52,338 nucleotides of DNA from Burkholderiales bacterium (GTDB lineage Bacteria > Pseudomonadota > Gammaproteobacteria > Burkholderiales > Burkholderiaceae_D). The first letter of the stretch is position 1; every line of letters begins with the position of its first letter. The stretch covers positions 1 through 52,338 of the forward strand of contig JACQDX010000120.1 of assembly GCA_016200895.1 (NCBI GenBank). The letters run 5' to 3'. A program made the translations under genes and the position numbers. The notes under the pieces were generated by a model, which had not been told where the DNA came from, searched no databases, and saw nothing but the letters and a program-made list of their open reading frames with translations. Of this stretch, positions 1 through 6,233 are shown piece by piece.

Positions 1-108
1 ATGCAAGACATGACTGACGCTATGGATTACTTGAATCATCGACCTAGAAAATGCCTTGGCTACAAAACACCACACGAAGTCTTTATGGCTCAGATACAAT
101 CGCTCTAA
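1..108 (+). CDS. IS30-family transposase, C-terminal fragment (5' end outside window)
   Basis: Frame 1 is open from the first base to a TAA at 106-108 and encodes 35 residues ending in NHRPRKCLGYKTPHEVF and a short tail. The RPRKxLGYxTPxEVF motif is the hallmark of the last part of the DDE domain of IS30-family transposases (known family feature). The window starts inside the gene, so it cannot be told whether the copy is intact or a remnant; the ATG at position 1 is probably internal. It would catalyse cut-and-paste movement of the element. Confidence 0.75.
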   Translation: MQDMTDAMDYLNHRPRKCLGYKTPHEVFMAQIQSL

Positions 109-142
109 CACAGGGTTGCACTTCGAACTTGAATCCGCCTAA
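1..142 (+). mobile_element. 3' end of an IS30-family insertion sequence (cut by window edge)
   Basis: The transposase tail at 1-108 is followed within a few bases by a segment (about 113-142, beginning GGGTTGCACTTCGAACTTG) that resembles the right terminal inverted repeat of IS30-family elements. The left end lies outside the window, so neither the full element nor the target duplication can be seen. The exact outer boundary is an estimate. The segment just outside it (144-163) is an AT-rich TAATTAAA tandem repeat. Confidence 0.55.
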
Positions 143-215
143 GTAATTAAATAATTAAATAATGCAAATTCAGAATTAGATTACTTTATTCCATACACAA
201 TAGTATCCAAACAGC

Positions 216-221
216 TACAAT
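216..221 (+). promoter_or_regulatory. possible -10 box of the tRNA-Arg promoter
   Basis: TACAAT at 216-221 would place transcription start around 228, some 16 bases before the mature 5' end of the tRNA. No convincing -35 box is seen 17 bases upstream, so the call is weak. Confidence 0.3.
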
Positions 222-243
222 AGCGGTCTGCAAATATGTGCAC

Positions 244-318
244 GCGACCGTCTTCCAACGGATAGGATACGAGTTTCCGAAGCTCGCAATACAGGTTCGA
301 TTCCTGTCGGTCGCACCA
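244..318 (+). tRNA. tRNA-Arg (anticodon CCG)
   Basis: A full cloverleaf can be folded by eye. The acceptor stem pairs GCGACCG (244-250) with CGGTCGC (308-314). The anticodon stem is CGAGT (270-274) with GCTCG (282-286), around loop TTCCGAA, giving anticodon CCG at 277-279. The T-arm is ACAGG/CCTGT around TTCGATT (291-307). The discriminator is A315, and CCA is encoded at 316-318. The tRNA reads CGG arginine codons. An IS30 element ends about 100 bases upstream. The 3' end of this tRNA shows no integrase gene or repeated att core in the window. Confidence 0.95.
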
Positions 319-701
319 TCTGCTGCATCTCTCCGTTCCCCCGCTTCCCAAATTCAACAATGATATCTGTCAACCGTGCAGATATTTCTTTGCGCATAGG
401 CTTCGCCCCGGCTTTTACACTCAGATATTACGTGGCCTGCATGCTCAGGATACCGCGTGTTGTAGCCTTGTCCGGTATGTGAAAACCCCTGTCCCAAAAC
501 TCTCACTCTTCCTGCGTAAGGCATTCATTATCATCATTGCATGTATATTTTATTGCTTTCCTTGTTATGTTTGTACTAAGCTTGACCGTTTTACATTTGA
601 ACCAGATCCGGTCTTTGCTGGTCTGAGTCCTTGCCTTCTCCATCACGAATGGAGAGACGACATTTACTACTTTGTATTTACTATTCCATAAAGGTCGCTA
701 C
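319..701. other. 383-base stretch without a convincing gene
   Basis: The region between tRNA-Arg and the first M16 peptidase contains only short frames without ribosome sites or recognisable protein features. One element stands out: a hairpin at 637-655 (TCTCCAT, loop CACGA, ATGGAGA) lying 46 bases upstream of the M16 start codon. It may be part of that gene's leader. Confidence 0.5.
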
Positions 702-3476
702 ATGAAATCATCGCGCATGCAACTCAGCAGCTTGAGTCTGTCCCTGGCATTGGCTTTTACTACGCTGGTTCATATCCCGCCAGCCATCGCGGCTGAAAAT
801 GCGGCAACGGCCAAAGCCGCCCTGCCTGCCGGTGTACAGTTTGTGCGCCAGGTTGAGGGCATAGATGAATACCAGTTGGCAAATGGCATGCGCGTTTTGC
901 TGGTGCAGGATGCAAGCAAACCGACCACCACCGTTAACATTACTTACCGTGTCGGCTCGCGCCATGAGAATTATGGCGAAACCGGCATGGCGCATTTGCT
1001 GGAACATTTGATGTTCAAAGGCAGTAAAGCCCATCCCCGCCTGTGGGAAGAAATGTCGCAGCGCGGTGTGCAATTCAATGGCACGACCTGGCTGGACCGC
1101 ACTAATTACTATGAAACCTTTGCTGCCAAACCAGAAACCCTAGCCTGGGCGATCAGCATGGAAGCTGACCGCATGGTCAATTCCCGCATTTCTGGCGAAG
1201 ACTTGAAGACAGAATTCTCAGTCGTGCGCAATGAAATGGAAAAGAATGAGAATTCCGGTGTCGGCATCCTCATACAGCGCATCATGTCCAGCGCCCATCA
1301 ATGGCATAACTATGGCAAGGACACGATAGGCGCACGTACTGACGTCGAGAATGTCAACATCCCGCACCTGCAAGCTTTTTGGCGTAAATACTACCAGCCT
1401 GACAATGCCACTCTTATTGTGGCAGGTGCTTTTGATGCCAAACAGGCTCTGCAACTGATCGCCACCCAGTTTTCCAAAATCCCCAAGCCCAAGCGTGCGC
1501 TGGAACCAACTTATACATTAGACCCTGTGCAAGATGGCGAGCGTGATGTGATCGTGCGCCGTGTTGGTGATTCGCAAGCCATCGCAGCCCTGTATCACAC
1601 GGTGCCTGCCGCCCACCCAGATTATGCCGCGACTGAAGCGCTGGCCCTGATCCTGGGTGACACACCCAATGGCCGCCTGTACAAGGCTCTGGTCGAAACC
1701 AAGAAAACTGCCGATGTATTCCCATGGGCAGCGAACCTGGAAGAACCAGGCTTTTTGATGTTGGGGGCCAATTTGCGTACCGAGCAAAACCTGCCAGAAG
1801 CCAAGAAGATATTGCTGGACACCATAGAAAGCTTTGACAAGTCACCAGTGACTGAAGCAGAACTGGCAAGGGCAAAAGCCAAGCTGGATTCTGACATTGC
1901 CCAGGTTTTCAATGACCCTGAGAAATTCGCCGTGTCCCTGTCTGAAAGCATAGCCTCAGGCGACTGGCGTTTGTTCTTTCTGTTCCGTGATCGCGTCAAG
2001 GCACTCAAGGCTGAAGATGTACAACGCGTTGCCACTACCTGGCTGAAATCCAGCAACCGCACCTCGGGCAGCTTTATCCCTACCGAAAAACCTGACCGTA
2101 CACCAGCACCTGCCAAGGTTGCTGTTGATGAACAAATCAAGCAATTCAAACCTGGCGTAGCCATCGCCCAGGCAGAAAACTTTGTCGCCTCTGCCGACAA
2201 TATCGACAAGCGCACAGTGACAGGTGCGCTCAGCAATGGCATGAAGTATGCGCTGTTGCCCAAGACGACACGTGGCAATACTGTCGTGCTGTCCATGCAT
2301 ATCAACCTGGGTGATGAGAACAGCCTGAAAGGTAAGGCCGGAGCTGCAGAGCTGGCCGCTGCCATGCTCAGCCGTGGAACAGAAAAACTTAGCCATCAGC
2401 AATTTACTGAAGAACTGGACAAGCTCAAGGCCAAGTTGCAGATTAATGGCAATGTGACTTCTGCCAATATCCAGGTAGAAACCATACGCGACAATCTGCC
2501 ACGCGTATTGGAACTGGTGCGCGATGCCCTGCGCCAACCGGCTTTCAGCGAAACCGAATTCACCCAATTGCTGAACTCGCAACTGGCGCAGTTGGAAGAG
2601 TCGCGCAAGGAACCGCAATCCGTTGCCATCGATGCGGGCAAAAAAGCCATGAATACCTGGGCTGCGGATGATCCACGCTACTATCGCGGCATCGATGAGC
2701 AGATAGCCTATTTGAAGGCCGCCAAACTGGCTGACGTCAAGGCTTTCTGGAAAGAGTTCTATGGTGCCAATCAGACAAACCAGGCGCAAATTGCCGTCGT
2801 TGGTGAATTTGATGCAAACAAGCTGAAAGCTGAATTACAAGCTGCCTTTGGCGACTGGAATGCCCAGCAAAAATTCAACCGTGTTGCCAAACCTTACCAG
2901 GCCACCAAGGCAGATAATAAGCAAATCATCACGCCGGACAAGGCCAATGCATTCTTCTATGCCGCCATGCAACTGCCGCTGGGTATCAAGCATCCTGACT
3001 ATCCTGCACTGGTGATGGGCAACTACCTGCTAGGTGGCAGCGCCAACTCACGCATATTGAACCGCATCCGTCAAAAAGATGGCGTCAGCTATGGTGGTGG
3101 CTCAGGTTTCAATGCCTCTGCCCTGGATGAAGTCGCCAGCTTTTCCATAGGCGCGATCTATGCACCGCAAAACCGTGCCAAGCTGGAAACCGGCATACGC
3201 GAAGAAATCACCCGTGCACTGACTGAGGGTTTCACACCTGCTGAACTGGAAGACGGCAAGAAGAGCCTGATACAGCAATACCAGCTGGAACGCAGCCAGG
3301 ACGCCATGCTGGCATCGACGCTGGCAACCAACCTCTACCTGGGACGCAATATGCAATACGGTGCTGAAGTAGAGAAAAAAATCCAGACCCTGACCGTGGC
3401 ACAAGTAAAAGAAGCCATGGCCAAACATCTGGGCTTTGAAAAGACTTTGCGCGTATTCGCTGGCGATTTCAAGTAA
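702..3476 (+). CDS. secreted M16-family zinc metallopeptidase, copy 1
   Basis: A 924-residue protein of the two-domain M16 (pitrilysin/insulinase-like) family, probably degrading peptides in the periplasm. I chose ATG 702 because AAAGG lies just upstream and it yields a signal peptide (hydrophobic run about residues 7-30, cleavage near AIAA-ENAA); the frame extends upstream only to a TTG at 672. The inverted zinc motif HLLEH is at residues 98-102, with the expected downstream acidic ligand in the VVRNEMEKNE segment. The C-terminal half, from about residue 510, is a second M16 fold without HxxEH, the usual inactive partner domain. A strong terminator follows. Paralogues lie at 14468 and 17307. 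Its substrate is unknown. Confidence 0.9.
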   Translation: MKSSRMQLSSLSLSLALAFTTLVHIPPAIAAENAATAKAALPAGVQFVRQVEGIDEYQLANGMRVLLVQDASKPTTTVNITYRVGSRHENYGETGMAHLLEHLMFKGSKAHPRLWEEMSQRGVQFNGTTWLDRTNYYETFAAKPETLAWAISMEADRMVNSRISGEDLKTEFSVVRNEMEKNENSGVGILIQRIMSSAHQWHNYGKDTIGARTDVENVNIPHLQAFWRKYYQPDNATLIVAGAFDAKQALQLIATQFSKIPKPKRALEPTYTLDPVQDGERDVIVRRVGDSQAIAALYHTVPAAHPDYAATEALALILGDTPNGRLYKALVETKKTADVFPWAANLEEPGFLMLGANLRTEQNLPEAKKILLDTIESFDKSPVTEAELARAKAKLDSDIAQVFNDPEKFAVSLSESIASGDWRLFFLFRDRVKALKAEDVQRVATTWLKSSNRTSGSFIPTEKPDRTPAPAKVAVDEQIKQFKPGVAIAQAENFVASADNIDKRTVTGALSNGMKYALLPKTTRGNTVVLSMHINLGDENSLKGKAGAAELAAAMLSRGTEKLSHQQFTEELDKLKAKLQINGNVTSANIQVETIRDNLPRVLELVRDALRQPAFSETEFTQLLNSQLAQLEESRKEPQSVAIDAGKKAMNTWAADDPRYYRGIDEQIAYLKAAKLADVKAFWKEFYGANQTNQAQIAVVGEFDANKLKAELQAAFGDWNAQQKFNRVAKPYQATKADNKQIITPDKANAFFYAAMQLPLGIKHPDYPALVMGNYLLGGSANSRILNRIRQKDGVSYGGGSGFNASALDEVASFSIGAIYAPQNRAKLETGIREEITRALTEGFTPAELEDGKKSLIQQYQLERSQDAMLASTLATNLYLGRNMQYGAEVEKKIQTLTVAQVKEAMAKHLGFEKTLRVFAGDFK

Positions 3477-3492
3477 GTTCTACAAGGAAGGG

Positions 3493-3524
3493 GGCTTGCA
3501 CATAAGTCTGTGCAAGCCTTTTTT
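3493..3524 (+). terminator. rho-independent terminator after M16 copy 1
   Basis: Perfect 10-bp stem GGCTTGCACA (3493-3502) with TGTGCAAGCC (3509-3518), a six-base loop, then six T residues. It separates the M16 gene from the HD-domain gene. Confidence 0.9.
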
Positions 3525-3557
3525 ATTGGTTTTCTGGATTGCTCATTATTGTTCATT

Positions 3558-4076
3558 ATGCTCAACACAACCACTGAAGCTTACCAACTCCTGTCGCAAC
3601 TTGGCGCATCAAAACGTCTGCTCACCCATGTCAAACTGGTTGGTGAAGCGGCTGAAATGCTGATCGTAAGACTTGAGGAGATGGGCTTGCAGTTCGATGC
3701 AAATCTGATACGTCTTGGTGCCGCCATCCATGATGCCGGAAAAATCCTGCATCCCAATGAACTGGATGGCCCGGGTTCTTTGCATGAGCCTGCCGGTGAA
3801 AAAATGTTGTTGGGTCAAGGTGTGCAGAGTATCGTCGCCCGCTGCTGTGTGACTCATGCGCAATGGCAGGGTGAAGGTCTGAGCCTGGAAGAATTAGCTG
3901 TTGCCACTTCTGACAAGTTGTGGAAGGGCAAACGTGAGGCTGAGCTTGAATTAAAACTCATCCACGCCATCGCACAGCAAAAGCAAGTTGACCATTGGGA
4001 TATCTTTACTTCACTGGATGATGCATTTGAAACAATTGCCGCCGGGGGCAGTGAAAGACTGGAACGCAGCAGGTAG
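3558..4076 (+). CDS. HD-domain protein (putative phosphohydrolase)
   Basis: A 172-residue protein starting at ATG 3558; the open frame continues to 3510 but that part overlaps the terminator of the preceding gene. An early histidine (LTHVKLVGEAAEML) and the motif AAIHDAGK are the H...HD signature of the HD superfamily of metal-dependent phosphohydrolases. A further His (CCVTHAQW) fits the third ligand position. No nucleotidyl-transferase, GYP or other extra domain is present. There is no obvious Shine-Dalgarno sequence; the leader closely resembles that of the M16 gene at 17307. The substrate cannot be told from sequence. Confidence 0.8.
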   Translation: MLNTTTEAYQLLSQLGASKRLLTHVKLVGEAAEMLIVRLEEMGLQFDANLIRLGAAIHDAGKILHPNELDGPGSLHEPAGEKMLLGQGVQSIVARCCVTHAQWQGEGLSLEELAVATSDKLWKGKREAELELKLIHAIAQQKQVDHWDIFTSLDDAFETIAAGGSERLERSR

Positions 4077-4091
4077 GTAACTAGCTCTTAA

Positions 4092-4150
4092 AATTACCCA
4101 GCCCTGAATTACCCTTGCCTAATTTACTCTTCCCAGAATTACTCTTCCCG
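4092..4150. repeat. four-copy degenerate 14-16 bp tandem repeat
   Basis: Units are AATTACCCAGCCCTG, AATTACCCTTGCCT, AATTTACTCTTCCCAG and AATTACTCTTCCCG. The array fills the gap between the convergent HD-domain and dinB genes and ends four bases before the dinB stop. The last unit nearly matches 40041-40053. Confidence 0.8.
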
Positions 4151-4154
4151 AATA

Positions 4155-5312
4155 TCAAGGATCATCAAACAGCATGCCCTGGCTGACCTGGCGCTCGTTG
4201 CTGATATCTTCCTCTCTCACCAAGGCACTGGCCCTGACGCCTAACAAGCGAAATCTGTTTTCCAATGCCACTCTGCGCAGGCATTCCCCGGCCGTCCTGC
4301 GTATGACGGCAGGATCAGCAGTTGCGACAGGGATGGTAATGTCGCGTGTCGATATGCGAAAATCCGTATAACGGATCTTGATACCCACGGTTTTGCATCG
4401 GTAACCCTTCACTGTTAAATCTCTCGCCAGACGAGTACAGAGATCAGTAAAGATGTCGGTCAATACCGCCCTGTCATGGACCGCATGCAAGTCGCGGTCA
4501 AATGTGGTCTCTCTGCTGATGACCTTGGGTTCTGATTCTGTGGAAATCTCCCTGTCATCAATGCCACGGGCTGCGTTGTATAGCCAACCAGCATAATTAC
4601 TCCCGAATGTATTTTGTAGCAAGCCCAAATCTGCATTTGCCAGCTCGCCAACGGTGTTGATACCCAGGCTTGCCAGGCGCTCAGTCGACTTTGGGCCTAT
4701 TCCATTCACCTTTTTCACTGACAGTGGCCATATCCGTGTTGGCACGTCTTCCATAGCCAGGATGGTGAGACCGTCAGGTTTATCCAGGTCAGACCCAATT
4801 TTTGCCAGCAGCTTATTGGGGGCAACGCAAATGGAGCAGGTCAGGCCAGTTGCCTCAGAGACGGCCTGCTTCAAACTGCTTGCCAGGGCGCGCGTTTCTT
4901 GCGGATGGTCGCTCAGGTCGATATAGATTTCATCTATGCCGCGATTTTCAATTTGGGGCGCAATCTTGCCAACTGCTTCTTTAAAAAGCCGCGAATAATG
5001 GCGATAAGAGTCAAAATCGGTAGGAAGCAAGAAAACATCGGGGGCCAGCTTTGCCGCCTTCATGATGCCCATGGCAGAAAATATGCCGAGCGCCCTTGCT
5101 GCATAGGTTGAAGTGGTCGCAACCCCGCGCCCGACATAGTCTTTTATGCGTGAAAATTCGTGCGTGCCGTCACCTTTTGGGATGGGGCGATGAGAAGAGC
5201 CCCCGCCTATGAGTACGGCTTGCCCCTTAAGTTCAGGATATCTCAACAGTTCAACAGAGGCATAAAAAGCATCCATGTCCAGATGCGCAATCCGACGTTG
5301 TTTATTATTCAT
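4155..5312 (-). CDS. dinB: DNA polymerase IV (Y-family translesion polymerase)
   Basis: A 385-residue Y-family polymerase that copies past damaged template bases. The N-terminal LDMDAFYASVE block (about residues 11-21) holds the first catalytic aspartates, and GIDEIYIDLSD supplies the second metal-binding acidic pair. A helix-hairpin-helix-like segment (KKVNGIGPKSTERLASLGI) and a little-finger domain follow. The C-terminal end, QGMLFDDP, fits the QxxLF beta-clamp-binding motif of Pol IV. I start at ATG 5312; the frame extends to a TTG at 5321. A LexA-like box lies 238 bases upstream. The family resemblance is strong. UmuC-like or ImuB alternatives are disfavoured by length and the intact active site. 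Confidence 0.92.
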   Translation of the reverse strand: MNNKQRRIAHLDMDAFYASVELLRYPELKGQAVLIGGGSSHRPIPKGDGTHEFSRIKDYVGRGVATTSTYAARALGIFSAMGIMKAAKLAPDVFLLPTDFDSYRHYSRLFKEAVGKIAPQIENRGIDEIYIDLSDHPQETRALASSLKQAVSEATGLTCSICVAPNKLLAKIGSDLDKPDGLTILAMEDVPTRIWPLSVKKVNGIGPKSTERLASLGINTVGELANADLGLLQNTFGSNYAGWLYNAARGIDDREISTESEPKVISRETTFDRDLHAVHDRAVLTDIFTDLCTRLARDLTVKGYRCKTVGIKIRYTDFRISTRDITIPVATADPAVIRRTAGECLRRVALENRFRLLGVRASALVREEDISNERQVSQGMLFDDP

Positions 5313-5549
5313 GGCAATCAAAAATCACGTCGCAATACATTGAATACACACCGGAATGGCCTGCCCAGTTCGCCAAGTCTCAACAACGCCGCTCTGACCA
5401 GGTTTGCCAATACAGCCTTGCCACGCATCTCAGTCACTGCGCAGAAGCAATCACCATCGCAATGAATTATCTTTTTCAAAAACTGTCCCACTCAAATAAA
5501 TAAGATTAACAGCTGGAATAAGCTATTTTATCCTGAATCAGGCAAATAG

Positions 5550-5565
5550 CTGAATATACATACAG
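5550..5565. promoter_or_regulatory. candidate LexA (SOS) box
   Basis: CTGAATATACATACAG matches the CTG-N10-CAG spacing of the proteobacterial LexA operator with an AT-rich centre. It differs from CTGT-N8-ACAG by one base. It is 238 bases upstream of dinB, a typical SOS gene, and 174 bases upstream of the thioredoxin-like gene. The distance to dinB is longer than usual, so the assignment is tentative. Confidence 0.4.
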
Positions 5566-5632
5566 CGAAATAAGATTTACGTAAAACAAGGAATTACAGC
5601 AACATGCTGTTTAAGCTAAGATAGGCTCATCC

Positions 5633-5709
5633 TGTATTTACTGCTTATTTCTCACTTATTTGCTGCCGGCTTGCTACTTATTTGCCACTTATTTTCTACT
5701 TATTTGTTA
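5633..5709 (+). repeat. seven-unit 11-bp tandem array (CTTATTT core)
   Basis: CTTATTT occurs at 5644, 5655, 5677, 5688 and 5699, exactly on an 11-base period. The unit at 5666 is degenerate (CCGGCTTGCTA), and a related unit, TGTATTTACTG, opens the array at 5633. The array ends 29 bases before the thioredoxin-like start codon. Confidence 0.8.
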
Positions 5710-5738
5710 CATTCCCTCCTGAATTTTCTGACGGATCA

Positions 5739-6209
5739 ATGATGAAAAAACTGCTTTCCCTTATTTTTGCATGCAGTCTGGTATTTGCTGTCAACCCGGC
5801 CAGCGCCGCTCCACCCCAGGCTTATGATGAAACTGCAGATGCCCAGGCAGCGATCAATAAGGCTCTGGCTGAAGCCAAAAAGATGGATAAAAAAGTCCTG
5901 GTCGTCTTTGGGGCCAACTGGTGCAAGGATTGTCTGGAGCTCGACAAATCCATGCATGGCAAGAACGAAGCCCTGCTGGCCAGCAAGTTCATCACGGTAA
6001 AAGTGAATGTAGGCCAGTTTGATAAAAACAAGGAACTGGTGGACTACTATGGCAATCCTACCAAGAAGGGTATCCCAGCCGCCGTCTTGCTCAGGCCAGA
6101 CAATAGTGTGCTGTTCGCTTCCAAAGGTGGTGAATTGTCGAATGCGCGCAAGATGAGTGAACAGGGCGTCTACGATTTTTTTGACGAAATCACCGCGCTG
6201 TACCACTGA
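5739..6209 (+). CDS. periplasmic thioredoxin-family protein
   Basis: A 156-residue protein with a cleavable signal peptide (about residues 1-24, ending NPASAA). It has a thioredoxin-fold core with redox motif WCKDC at residues 61-65 in the context VVFGANWCKDC. The cis-proline region is KKGIPAAVLL. It resembles small exported thiol oxidoreductases rather than DsbA or cytoplasmic thioredoxin. ATG 5739 is followed directly by a second ATG at 5742; the earlier frame to 5682 would cover the repeat array. It lies 24 bases upstream of the sensor-kinase gene on the same strand, so the two may be co-transcribed. A role in redox sensing by the kinase is only a guess. Confidence 0.85.
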   Translation: MMKKLLSLIFACSLVFAVNPASAAPPQAYDETADAQAAINKALAEAKKMDKKVLVVFGANWCKDCLELDKSMHGKNEALLASKFITVKVNVGQFDKNKELVDYYGNPTKKGIPAAVLLRPDNSVLFASKGGELSNARKMSEQGVYDFFDEITALYH

Positions 6210-6233
6210 CCAGCATGGAAAAGATCACCGGGC

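Larger units (their letters stand above)
5313..5738. other. 426-base divergent intergenic region
   Basis: No gene is seen. The region separates dinB (leftward) from the thioredoxin-like gene (rightward). It holds a LexA-like box (5550-5565) and an 11-bp-period repeat array (5633-5709). Confidence 0.6.

Noticed and set aside
215..397. Minus-strand 60-residue frame beginning MRKEISARLTDI
   Set aside because: It runs antisense through tRNA-Arg; the MVRPTGIEPVLRASET segment is the well-known false translation of tRNA genes.
479..691. Plus-strand 70-residue frame
   Set aside because: No ribosome site or family resemblance, and it overlaps the leader hairpin of M16 copy 1.
1622..2365. 247-residue minus-strand frame inside M16 copy 1
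   Set aside because: It is the antisense shadow of a clear M16 coding region; its Ser/Ala-rich composition is typical of such shadows.
5633..5709. CRISPR array
   Set aside because: Units are 11 bp and contiguous, without spacers or cas genes.
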